Below are positions 1-5,814 of a DNA stretch of 6,640 bases, one piece after another. Under the pieces are notes generated by a model. That model was not told the origin of the DNA. It did not search any database and was given only the letters and a program-made list of their open reading frames with translations. The stretch covers positions 1 to 6,640 of the forward strand of contig JAHEHQ010000149.1 of the NCBI GenBank assembly GCA_024644505.1, given 5' to 3'. Origin of the DNA: Gammaproteobacteria bacterium. GTDB lineage: Bacteria > Pseudomonadota > Gammaproteobacteria > Chromatiales > Chromatiaceae. Each line of letters starts with the position of its first letter. Positions within the stretch are counted from its first letter, which is position 1. The position numbers and the translations under genes were made by a program.

Positions 1-617
1 TCCTCGGGTTCGAAGGCCATGGCCCCCTCGGCGCGCTCCATGTAAGCACTGAAGGTTTCCCGCCGGTGATGCCCGTCCGCCACATATTCCAGCGCGGCGC
101 GGAACTTGTAGGGCGGGTAGTAGCCCCGCAGCCGCAGCGCCTCCTTACCCTCGTTGTCATAGAAAATCAGCGACGGGGTGAAATTGGTGTTCTCCCGTAC
201 CGAAAACTCCCGTTCCGTAACCGTTTGTCCCCCCAGGTCTGTGAGTTCATCCACACCCCAGATGTCGACCGGCACGATGTCGAAATTTTGCCGTGTGTAG
301 GTAACGATGTCCTCCATGCCGAAGTTGATCTTCATCAGTCTCTGGCAATAAGCGCAGCGTCTTTGTCCGAAGTATACGATGATGCCCTTTTTACCCGCCG
401 CCACGGCCTCTTCCAGATCGTCGCGCAGGTCCAGAAAACTTTCCTTGAACCACGCCGGGTGCTCCAGCGGCTCGGCCAGGGGAAAATCCTCGAACTCGAA
501 TGCCTCGTCCGGTTCGGGTGGGGCGGCAGCGGCACAGACCGGCGGCAGAAGGCATAAGAAAACGAGCAGAATCAAGCCCCGGGTCCGGTATGACTTGGAT
601 AGGATGGATTCGGGCAT
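1..617 (-). CDS. Exported thioredoxin-fold protein, SoxW-like, C-terminus cut by window edge
   Basis: The minus strand is open from an ATG at 617 to base 1, giving at least 205 residues with no stop, so the 3' end lies outside the window. Residues 1-30 look like a signal peptide: a basic start (KSYRTR), a hydrophobic core (LILLVFLCLLPP) and an Ala-rich end (VCAAAA), so a periplasmic location is likely. A CxxC redox centre (CAYC, Cys88 and Cys91) follows the strand GIIVYFG. TPSLIFYDNEGKE around residues 147-159 supplies the cis-proline (Pro148) typical of thioredoxin folds, followed by a GYYPPYKF segment. This matches the thioredoxin-like/SoxW type of periplasmic reductase in general layout. 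The start lies 4 bases after the nudE stop, so translational coupling is likely; a purine-rich AAGGAG is about 19 bases upstream. The partner protein is unknown. A role in sulfur oxidation, as for SoxW, is not shown because no sox gene is visible. Confidence in the fold is high, in the specific role low. Confidence 0.85.
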   Translation of the reverse strand, partial: MPESILSKSYRTRGLILLVFLCLLPPVCAAAAPPEPDEAFEFEDFPLAEPLEHPAWFKESFLDLRDDLEEAVAAGKKGIIVYFGQRRCAYCQRLMKINFGMEDIVTYTRQNFDIVPVDIWGVDELTDLGGQTVTEREFSVRENTNFTPSLIFYDNEGKEALRLRGYYPPYKFRAALEYVADGHHRRETFSAYMERAEGAMAFEPE

Positions 618-621
618 GGTT

Positions 622-1197
622 TTACAGAGGCTTCTGCTCCTTTTCGAGCCATTCACGAATCATAAACAGGGCGGCTATCGAGCGGGCCTCGTTGAAATCC
701 TCCCGGTGCAGCAGATCTTCCAGGTCAGCAAGTCTCCACCGTACCACTTCGATCGGCTCGGGTTCATCCCCGGGCAGGCGCTGATTGTAAAGATCCCTGG
801 CGAGCACGATATGCGTGGAGTGATAGAGGTACCCCGGGGCGACGGTGACCGAAGATATCTTATCCAGCCGGTGAGCCCCATATCCGACCTCTTCCTGAAT
901 CTCACGATTGGCCGCGTCCAGCAGATCCTCCCCAAATTCTACGCGGCCCTTTGGAAAAGCCAGGTCATACCTTTCCATACCCGCTGAATATTCACGAATC
1001 AACAGCAACGTCTGTGGGTCCGGCATGGGAACTACCAGTACTGCGCCCTCATTGGATCCGACGATGCGCTGATAACATCGGGTCTGGCCGTTGGAGAACT
1101 CCAGGTTCATCTCCTCGATACGGAAGATACCCGTGTTCGCCAACGGTCGGCGGGAGCTTATGACTGGGTGCTTCGCCACTTTCTCATTTTTGGACAT
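622..1197 (-). CDS. nudE: ADP compounds hydrolase NudE (Nudix family)
   Basis: This encodes a 191-residue Nudix hydrolase. The Nudix box G-x5-E-x7-RE-x2-EE-x-G is complete: GRVEFGE, then REIQEEVGY at about residues 98-106. Outside the box it resembles E. coli NudE from end to end: NLEFSNG near the N-terminus, LIREYSAGMERYDLAFPKG before the box, GDEPEPIEVVRW after it and FNEARSIAALFMIREWL at the C-terminus. Known family role: cytosolic Mg-dependent cleavage of ADP-ribose, NADH and Ap3A-type dinucleotides to AMP plus a second mononucleotide. I chose the ATG at 1197 because GAGGTG lies 10 bases upstream and the protein then starts MSKNEK; an in-frame ATG at 1218 would add seven residues with no good ribosome binding site. 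It is followed after 4 bases by the thioredoxin-fold gene and is divergent from yrfG. Confidence 0.95.
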   Translation of the reverse strand: MSKNEKVAKHPVISSRRPLANTGIFRIEEMNLEFSNGQTRCYQRIVGSNEGAVLVVPMPDPQTLLLIREYSAGMERYDLAFPKGRVEFGEDLLDAANREIQEEVGYGAHRLDKISSVTVAPGYLYHSTHIVLARDLYNQRLPGDEPEPIEVVRWRLADLEDLLHREDFNEARSIAALFMIREWLEKEQKPL

Positions 1198-1238
1198 GGT
1201 CAATGCACACCTCGGCAATGGAGGTTAAACTTTACACC

Positions 1239-1889
1239 ATGCTCGACTGGAACCAAATTGACCGTGTCTTCCTGGACATGGACGGCACCCTGCTGGACCT
1301 GCACTTCGACAATCACTTCTGGCTCGAGCATGTACCCCGGCGATATGCGGAGGCCAGGGGCATCTCCCTGGCTGATTCCAGGCAGTTGCTGTTGACCCGT
1401 TACCGGGATATCGAGGGCACGCTGAATTGGTACTGTGTGGATCATTGGAGCCGCGAACTCGGCCTGGACATCGCGCTGCTCAAGGAGGAGGTGGGTCACC
1501 TGATCTCCGTACACCCCCATGTGGTGGAGTTTCTCCAAACTGTCAGGAGTCTGGACAGGCGGCTTGTTCTGGTGACCAACGCACATCAGAAGGCCCTGGC
1601 CCTGAAGCTCGAGCGCACGGCATTGAAGGGATATTTCGATGCCGTGGTCTGTGCCCACGACCTGGGGTTGCCCAAGGAAGATCCCGTGTTCTGGGGCAGG
1701 TTGCAGCAGGTGGAGCCTTTCGACAGGCAGAGAACCCTGTTTGTCGACGACAGCCAGGCGGTCCTGAGATCGGCCAGGGAATATGGTATCCGTTGGCTGC
1801 TGGCTGTGCTCAGCCCCGATACCCGGGGGCCGGTCAGGGATCCGGGAGACTTTCCGGCCATTCGGGACTTCTCGGAGATACACCCGTAA
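1239..1889 (+). CDS. yrfG: GMP/IMP nucleotidase YrfG (HAD superfamily)
   Basis: The gene encodes a haloacid dehalogenase-type phosphatase of 216 residues from this start. All four HAD motifs are visible: motif I DMDGT (Asp13 nucleophile, Asp15 acid/base), motif II threonine in VTNAH (Thr113), motif III lysine in LPKED (Lys146) and motif IV DD in LFVDDS (Asp170-Asp171) for Mg. The cap segment carries the YrfG-type signatures LHFDNHFWLEHVP and TLNWYCVDHWSRELGLDI. The E. coli homologue dephosphorylates GMP and IMP to nucleosides. In-frame ATGs at 1203 and 1218 would add 12 or 7 residues. I prefer 1239 because a GGAGG lies before it (spacing about 14, rather long) and family members begin only 12-15 residues before the DMDGT motif. 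The gene is divergent from nudE, with about 40 bases between starts, so its promoter must lie partly within nudE. It converges with the cysteine-cluster gene. Confidence 0.93.
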   Translation: MLDWNQIDRVFLDMDGTLLDLHFDNHFWLEHVPRRYAEARGISLADSRQLLLTRYRDIEGTLNWYCVDHWSRELGLDIALLKEEVGHLISVHPHVVEFLQTVRSLDRRLVLVTNAHQKALALKLERTALKGYFDAVVCAHDLGLPKEDPVFWGRLQQVEPFDRQRTLFVDDSQAVLRSAREYGIRWLLAVLSPDTRGPVRDPGDFPAIRDFSEIHP

Positions 1890-1926
1890 TGGGCTACGCC
1901 CCCGATCGGGTGGGCTGATTACTCTT

Positions 1927-2014
1927 GTGGGGCCGAATTCATTCGGCCAGCAGCCGCTGATCATCTACGCCGGATATTCAACCCAGGCGTTGGTCGAATG
2001 AATTCGACCCTACG
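1927..2014. repeat. REPIN-like pair of inverted palindromes in convergent gap
   Basis: Two short palindromes lie in inverse orientation in the gap between yrfG and the cysteine-cluster gene. The first is GGCCGAAT-TC-ATTCGGCC (1931-1948), the second GGTCGAAT-GA-ATTCGACC (1992-2009). Each has a perfect 8-base stem with a 2-base loop. The reverse complement of the second copy with its flanks matches the first at 21 of 25 positions. Two of the four differences fall on paired stem positions (C:G in one copy, T:A in the other), so pairing is kept. A third small stem, ACGCC (1967-1971) with GGCGT (1986-1990), lies between them. The layout resembles REP doublets (REPINs) or a very small MITE. Whether it is dispersed in the genome cannot be seen here. 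Confidence 0.6.
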
Positions 2015-2020
2015 GTTTTT
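1992..2020 (+). terminator. Possible weak terminator of yrfG
   Basis: The second palindrome (8-base stem, 1992-2009) is followed, after six bases, by a run of five T (2016-2020) in the direction of yrfG transcription. The gap between stem and T-run and the 2-base loop are not ideal for an intrinsic terminator. A further perfect palindrome CCCGATCGGG lies nearer the stop at 1901-1910 but has no T-run. No comparable signal is seen for the opposing gene. Confidence 0.3.
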
Positions 2021-2049
2021 GCCGGCAGAAATGCGTTGTGTCGAACAAA

Positions 2050-2460
2050 TTATTTCCCCCAGGTCCTGAATCTTTTTTTGCAGTAGCTCAGCAGCGCTTC
2101 ATAATCCCGGAAATAGAGATCGAACCCCTCTTCCGCAGGTGCATCCAGCTCACACCACTCGTTGTCGTAATCACGGCAGATCTGGGGCCGCTGATCGTAA
2201 ATGGCACAAACTCCCCCGGGGCCCAGGTGCGAACAGGGGGTGTCGATGATGAGATACCAGCCGTCACTGTCCTTGTACAGACCCACGCCCTGGTGGGACA
2301 CCTGCCAAAGGAGATGTTCGAACTCAGCCTTGGAGCGGGGTGCGGCCCCCAGTGCATGGGTGATGTAGGTGCAGCATTTCGACAAATGACAGCGGCTGCA
2401 CTTGTTGCTCGATGCCAGTTTGGCAACAGGTACACCGGGTGTGGCTTCGTCAGCAGGCAT
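2050..2460 (-). CDS. YkgJ-family cysteine-cluster protein (UPF0153 type)
   Basis: This small protein of 136 residues has the cysteine pattern of the YkgJ/UPF0153 family, annotated as a putative zinc- or iron-binding cluster protein. The first group is CSRCHLSKCC (Cys21, 24, 29, 30). The second is PCSHLGPGGVCAIYDQRPQICRDYDNEWC (shown here as PCSHLG, VCAIYDQRPQICRDYD and EWC; Cys76, 85, 95, 103). The RPQICRDY segment is the most typical family mark. There is no signal peptide or membrane segment, so it is probably cytosolic. Its biochemical function is not known. The ATG at 2460 is preferred; a TTG at 2472 would add four residues and neither has a clear ribosome binding site. It starts 32 bases after the rhlB stop in the same direction and with no visible terminator between, so it is probably in the rhlB operon, which would place it near RNA metabolism only by association. 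Confidence 0.88.
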   Translation of the reverse strand: MPADEATPGVPVAKLASSNKCSRCHLSKCCTYITHALGAAPRSKAEFEHLLWQVSHQGVGLYKDSDGWYLIIDTPCSHLGPGGVCAIYDQRPQICRDYDNEWCELDAPAEEGFDLYFRDYEALLSYCKKRFRTWGK

Positions 2461-2492
2461 CTTTCGGATCAACAGACCGGATGATCGGCCAC

Positions 2493-3803
2493 TCAGGCTT
2501 TTGCCTTGTTGCGGCTGCGACCACCCCTGCCCCTTCCTGAACCTTGTCTCCCGGAGCCCTGCCTTCCGCGTCCCCGGCCCCGGTCATCCCTGCGGGGCCG
2601 CTCCATCCTGACACGGCTCCTGGGATCGACCTCCGCCAGCAGGTCTGCGGAAATCGGCTGCATCGGCATTTTATGACCGATGTACTGCTCGATATCCGGC
2701 AGGGAGAAGGAAAAGGTCTCACAGGCAAAACTGATGGCGTCTCCGCTGGCCCCGGCGCGCGCTGTCCTTCCGATGCGGTGAACATAGTCCTCCGCGTCTT
2801 CCGGCAGGTCATAGTTGATCACATGGGTGACGTTGGGGATGTGGAGGCCGCGGGCAGCTACGTCCGTAGCAACCAATATCGGCAGCTCGTTGGTCTTGAA
2901 CTGCTGCAACAGGCTCAGACGCTTTTTCTGGGGGACGTCGCCGGAAAGTACCGCGGCCTTGAATCCGTTGCCCTCCAGATAACCCCAAACCCTGTCTGCT
3001 CCGCGCTTGGTATTGACGAACACGATGGTCCGGTGGGCATCCATGCGTTTCAGCAGGCCGATGAGCAGGGGGATCTTTTCATCGTTTCCCGCCATATAAC
3101 AGGTCTGCACCACGTTGTCGGCGGTGATCTTGTCGTCTTTCACCGTTATCGACTCGGGGTTGTTCATGTGCTCATACGCCAGCTCCTTCACCCGGAAGGA
3201 GAGCGTGGCGGAGAACAGCATGCCCAGTCGCTGTTCTGGTGGCGGGCAGCGGCGCAGCATGTAGCGGATATCCTTGATGAATCCCAGATCGAACATCCGG
3301 TCGGCCTCGTCCAGCACAATGACCTGTATCGCCTTCAGGTTGTATACGTGCTGTTTGAAGTAATCGATCAGGCGCCCAGGCGTGCCGATCAGGATATCCA
3401 CCCCTTCTTCCAGCTGGCGCCGTTGCTGCTCGTAACCGGTGCCGCCGAATACCAGCCCCAGCCTGAACCCGGTATGCCTGCCCAGCACTTCGGCATCCTT
3501 GTGGATCTGCACCGCCAGTTCCCGGGTTGGTGCCAGCATCAGGGCGCGGGGCTGGTTCCGGCGGCGGTTTTCCCCCGGGGGATGGGTCAGCAGATGTTGA
3601 AAAGTGGCCAGCAGGAAGGCCGCGGTCTTGCCGGTGCCGGTATGCGCCTGCCCCGCGACATCCTGTCCGTCCAGTGCGATGGGCATGGCTTCGGCCTGGA
3701 TCGGGGTGCACAGGTTGAACCCGGCGTCCTCGATGCCCTGCATGATTTCCGGGCTGAATCCGAAACTGTCGAATCTTACGTCTGTCAGATGTTTTTCACT
3801 CAT
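2493..3803 (-). CDS. rhlB: ATP-dependent DEAD-box RNA helicase RhlB
   Basis: A 436-residue DEAD-box helicase with the complete motif set: Q motif (F14 and CTPIQ at 32-36), motif I AHTGTGKT (53-60), Ia PTRELA (92-97), TPGRLIDY (141-148), motif II DEAD (165-168), motif III SAT (198-200), then FVNTKRGADRV (262-272), ATDVAARGLHIP (312-323) and motif VI HRIGRTAR (342-349). The N-terminus MSEKHLTDVRFDSF and the stretches DVAGQ, RLIDY, DLGFIKDIR and VTHVINYDLPEDAEDYVHR follow E. coli RhlB closely. In E. coli it unwinds mRNA for PNPase within the RNase E degradosome; no RNase E is in this window. After about residue 396 there is a basic RG-rich tail (RGRGRGR, QGSGR twice, RGRGGRSR), probably disordered and RNA-binding. 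The position divergent from trxA-rho is the classic rhlB location. No strong Shine-Dalgarno precedes the ATG. Confidence 0.96.
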   Translation of the reverse strand: MSEKHLTDVRFDSFGFSPEIMQGIEDAGFNLCTPIQAEAMPIALDGQDVAGQAHTGTGKTAAFLLATFQHLLTHPPGENRRRNQPRALMLAPTRELAVQIHKDAEVLGRHTGFRLGLVFGGTGYEQQRRQLEEGVDILIGTPGRLIDYFKQHVYNLKAIQVIVLDEADRMFDLGFIKDIRYMLRRCPPPEQRLGMLFSATLSFRVKELAYEHMNNPESITVKDDKITADNVVQTCYMAGNDEKIPLLIGLLKRMDAHRTIVFVNTKRGADRVWGYLEGNGFKAAVLSGDVPQKKRLSLLQQFKTNELPILVATDVAARGLHIPNVTHVINYDLPEDAEDYVHRIGRTARAGASGDAISFACETFSFSLPDIEQYIGHKMPMQPISADLLAEVDPRSRVRMERPRRDDRGRGRGRQGSGRQGSGRGRGGRSRNKAKA

Positions 3804-4000
3804 AGCCGGCTAGGATACAGCAAATAACCCCTGTTTGGACTTGCAAAACGAATAATATTGAGATCAAATACTGAATTGTAGATTCCCGTGGGTCCGAATC
3901 CGGATTAAATCCGCCCCCTTTAGATCCCATGTGATAAGGAACGCCGGTGCGGCCCCGCACATCCCGGTGGTTTCTCAACAATGTATTTGGAGAGACTCCT
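3804..4000. promoter_or_regulatory. Divergent promoter region between rhlB and trxA
   Basis: This 197-base gap separates the starts of rhlB (minus) and trxA (plus) and must carry promoters for both. Its rhlB-proximal half (about 3840-3880) is AT-rich compared with the surrounding genes. ATAATA at 3852-3857 reads TATTAT on the minus strand, a plausible -10 box for rhlB. On the plus strand TTGAGA (3859-3864) and TAGATT (3880-3885) are 15 bases apart, a poor but possible trxA promoter. The trxA-proximal half has a palindrome AATCCGGATT (about 3897-3906) and a GTGCGG-CC-CCGCAC hairpin (3947-3960) that would fall in the trxA 5' leader. Hexamer assignments are guesses by eye. Confidence 0.5.
3989..3994 (+). 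promoter_or_regulatory. Ribosome binding site fixing the trxA GTG start
   Basis: GGAGAG lies six bases before the GTG at 4001. It decides the start over an in-frame ATG at 3947, which would add 18 residues not found in thioredoxin 1 and which lies inside a GC-rich hairpin. Confidence 0.8.
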
Positions 4001-4327
4001 GTGAGTGAACAGATTGTTCATCTGAGTGATGATTCTTTTGAAACCGAAGTACTGAAATCCAGTCAGCCGGTGCTGGTGGACTACTGGGCAGAGTGGTGCG
4101 GTCCCTGCAAGATGATTGCCCCGGCCCTGGATCAGATCGCAAGCGAATACGCGGGAAAGGTCAAGGTCGCGAAACTTAATATAGACGACAACCCCAATAC
4201 GCCGCCGCGATACGGCATTCGCGGCATTCCCACCCTGATGCTTTTCAAGGACGGCGAGGTGGAGGCGACCAAGGTTGGCGCCGTATCCAAATCACAGCTC
4301 ACGGCATTTATCGACAGCAACCTTTAA
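4001..4327 (+). CDS. trxA: Thioredoxin 1 (TrxA)
   Basis: The protein has 108 residues, nearly the same length as E. coli thioredoxin 1 (109 with the initiator methionine), and starts MSEQIVHLSDDSFETEVL when the GTG is read as Met. The active site is WCGPCK (Cys33, Cys36), with the buried Asp27 before it and the cis-proline in GIPTLMLF (Pro77). The segment VAKLNIDDNPNT is the usual family sequence. It is a cytosolic disulfide reductase, reduced by thioredoxin reductase and donating electrons to ribonucleotide reductase, PAPS reductase and others. The start is GTG with a good GGAGAG. A small deviation is the paired proline in NTPPRYG, where E. coli has TAPKYG. It lies 180 bases before rho in the same direction, the common gammaproteobacterial order, and no strong intrinsic terminator separates them, so read-through into rho is possible. 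Confidence 0.97.
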   Translation: MSEQIVHLSDDSFETEVLKSSQPVLVDYWAEWCGPCKMIAPALDQIASEYAGKVKVAKLNIDDNPNTPPRYGIRGIPTLMLFKDGEVEATKVGAVSKSQLTAFIDSNL

Positions 4328-4507
4328 AAAAACCTTTTATTTGGCGGCCGGGCGCAACGGGGGGACCCGCAGTTTTCGTGCTGGGCCGTCCAGGCGCCGG
4401 TTTTCAAACCGATCGGGATCGATTGCCTGATCCCATTCCCGTACCCATCCCTACGGACATTTCTCGTCTGTACAAACCGTTACATTAGAAATAGAAACTA
4501 CGACATC
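4328..4507 (+). promoter_or_regulatory. rho leader region
   Basis: This 180-base gap should hold the rho leader and perhaps a rho promoter. Visible structures are a hairpin CGGTTT-TC-AAACCG (4398-4411) directly followed by GGGATC-8 bases-GATCCC (4415-4434). From 4431 to 4480 the plus strand has 20 C and only 6 G, with many pyrimidine-C steps, the composition that Rho prefers for loading on RNA. In E. coli rho is controlled by Rho-dependent attenuation in its own leader, so a similar role here is a reasonable inference. No Shine-Dalgarno sequence is visible in the last 20 bases before the rho ATG. A GTG-started frame of 36 codons spans 4378-4488 (see findings). Confidence 0.5.
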
Positions 4508-5764
4508 ATGAATCTCACCGAACTGAAAAAGATGCCTGTCGCCGAACTGGTGGAACTGGCCCACACCATGAAAATCGAGGGCATGGCCCGGTCCCGCAAG
4601 CAGGACCTCATATTTGCCATCCTCAAGGCGCACGCCAAGAACGGAGAGGATATCTACGGCGACGGTGTGCTCGAGATCCTCCAGGATGGGTTCGGATTTC
4701 TGCGGGCCGCCGACAGCTCTTATCTCGCGGGTCCGGACGACATCTACGTCTCACCCAGCCAGATCCGCCGCTTCAGCCTGCGCACCGGCGACACCATCTC
4801 CGGAAAGATCCGCCCCCCCAAGGACAGCGAGCGTTATTTTGCCCTGCTCAAGGTCAGCGAGATCAACTACGACAAGCCGGAAAACACCAAGAACAAGATC
4901 CTGTTCGAGAATTTCACCCCCCTGTTCGCCAACAAGAAGTTCACGCTGGAGGTGGGCAACGGCAGCACCGAGGACATCACGGCGCGAACCATAGAACTGG
5001 TGGCGCCCATTGGCAAGGGACAGCGTGGTCTGATCGTCTCACCGCCCAAGGCGGGCAAGACCATGCTCATGCAGAACGTGGCCCAGTCCATCGCCTACAA
5101 TCACCCGGATTGTCACCTGATCGTGCTGCTCATCGATGAGCGTCCGGAAGAGGTAACCGAAATGAAGCGCTCGGTGCGGGGGGAGGTGATCTCATCGACC
5201 TTCGACGAGCCGGCGGCGCGCCATGTGCAGGTGGCGGAGATGGTGATCGAAAAGGCCAAGCGGCTGGTCGAGCACGGGCGCGACGTCGTCATTCTCCTGG
5301 ATTCGATCACGCGCCTCGCCCGTGCCTACAACACCGTCGTGCCGAGTTCGGGCAAGGTGCTGACGGGTGGTGTGGACGCTAATGCGTTGCAGCGGCCCAA
5401 GCGCTTTTTCGGCGCGGCGCGCAACATCGAGGATGCCGGCTCGCTGACCATCATCGCGACTGCGCTGATCGATACCGGCTCGCGCATGGACGAGGTAATC
5501 TTCGAGGAGTTCAAGGGCACCGGCAACTCCGAGATCGTGCTGGATCGCCGGGTGGCCGACAAGCGGGTCTTCCCGTCGCTCGACATCAACAAGTCGGGCA
5601 CCAGGCGCGAGGAGTTGCTCGTCGACAAAGCGACGCTGCAGCGGATGTGGGTGCTCCGGCGAATTCTCAACCCGATGGGCACCACCGATTCGGTCGAGTT
5701 CATCATGGACAAGATGCGGCTTGCCAAGACGAATGACGAGTTCTGGGGAACGATGAACTCGTAA
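4508..5764 (+). CDS. rho: Transcription termination factor Rho
   Basis: The 418-residue protein is almost colinear with the 419-residue E. coli Rho. The N-terminal domain (MNLTELKKMPVAELVELA, KQDLIFAILK) is followed by the OB-fold RNA site with RNP1-like DGFGFLR (60-66) and the QIRRF segment. The ATPase core has Walker A PPKAGKT (179-185; Lys181, Lys184, Thr185), catalytic Glu211 in LLIDERPEE, Walker B VILLDS (Asp265), the Q-loop in SSGKVLTGG (about 280-288), the R-loop in DTGSRMDE (322-329), Arg353 and the arginine finger Arg366. All key residues sit at E. coli numbering. It works as a hexameric RNA-dependent ATPase that ends transcription of untranslated RNA. No large insertion of the type found in high-GC bacteria is present. 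The ATG has no visible Shine-Dalgarno sequence, which suggests modest or controlled translation. The convergent phosphodiesterase gene follows after 41 bases. Confidence 0.98.
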   Translation: MNLTELKKMPVAELVELAHTMKIEGMARSRKQDLIFAILKAHAKNGEDIYGDGVLEILQDGFGFLRAADSSYLAGPDDIYVSPSQIRRFSLRTGDTISGKIRPPKDSERYFALLKVSEINYDKPENTKNKILFENFTPLFANKKFTLEVGNGSTEDITARTIELVAPIGKGQRGLIVSPPKAGKTMLMQNVAQSIAYNHPDCHLIVLLIDERPEEVTEMKRSVRGEVISSTFDEPAARHVQVAEMVIEKAKRLVEHGRDVVILLDSITRLARAYNTVVPSSGKVLTGGVDANALQRPKRFFGAARNIEDAGSLTIIATALIDTGSRMDEVIFEEFKGTGNSEIVLDRRVADKRVFPSLDINKSGTRREELLVDKATLQRMWVLRRILNPMGTTDSVEFIMDKMRLAKTNDEFWGTMNS

Positions 5765-5782
5765 CGCGCCGATATAGTGGCG

Positions 5783-5814
5783 CGCGCCTGCCCTGGGCTT
5801 GTCGGTCAGGCGCG
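5783..5814. terminator. Inverted repeat between convergent rho and phosphodiesterase genes
   Basis: CGCGCCTG (5783-5790) and CAGGCGCG (5807-5814) form a perfect 8-base GC-rich stem with a 16-base loop. It sits just after the rho stop and overlaps the last codons of the opposing gene. There is no T-run on either side, so it may be a 3' end stabiliser or a pause hairpin rather than a full intrinsic terminator. Confidence 0.4.

Noticed and set aside
66..987. Two plus-strand frames over the thioredoxin-fold and nudE genes
   Set aside because: They are shadows of the minus-strand genes, which have a signal peptide, CAYC motif and full Nudix box.
1200..1964. A 254-codon minus-strand frame antisense to yrfG
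   Set aside because: It mirrors the clear HAD phosphatase gene and runs into the intergenic palindrome; its translation shows no recognisable domain.
2038..2484. A plus-strand frame of 148 codons opposite the cysteine-cluster gene
   Set aside because: The minus strand has the family cysteine pattern; the plus frame has none and begins in the intergenic gap.
2544..3827. A 427-codon open frame on the plus strand antisense to rhlB
   Set aside because: It is almost exactly opposite rhlB, whose helicase motifs are complete. The frame has no family motifs and is explained by GC-rich codon bias.
3947..4000. N-terminal extension of thioredoxin from an ATG at 3947
   Set aside because: The extra 18 residues are not typical of TrxA, and a strong GGAGAG sits before the GTG at 4001.
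4328..4376. Intrinsic terminator directly after trxA
   Set aside because: The GC-rich stretch followed by TTTT (4372-4376 area) does not form a convincing stem, with only four base pairs and a long loop.
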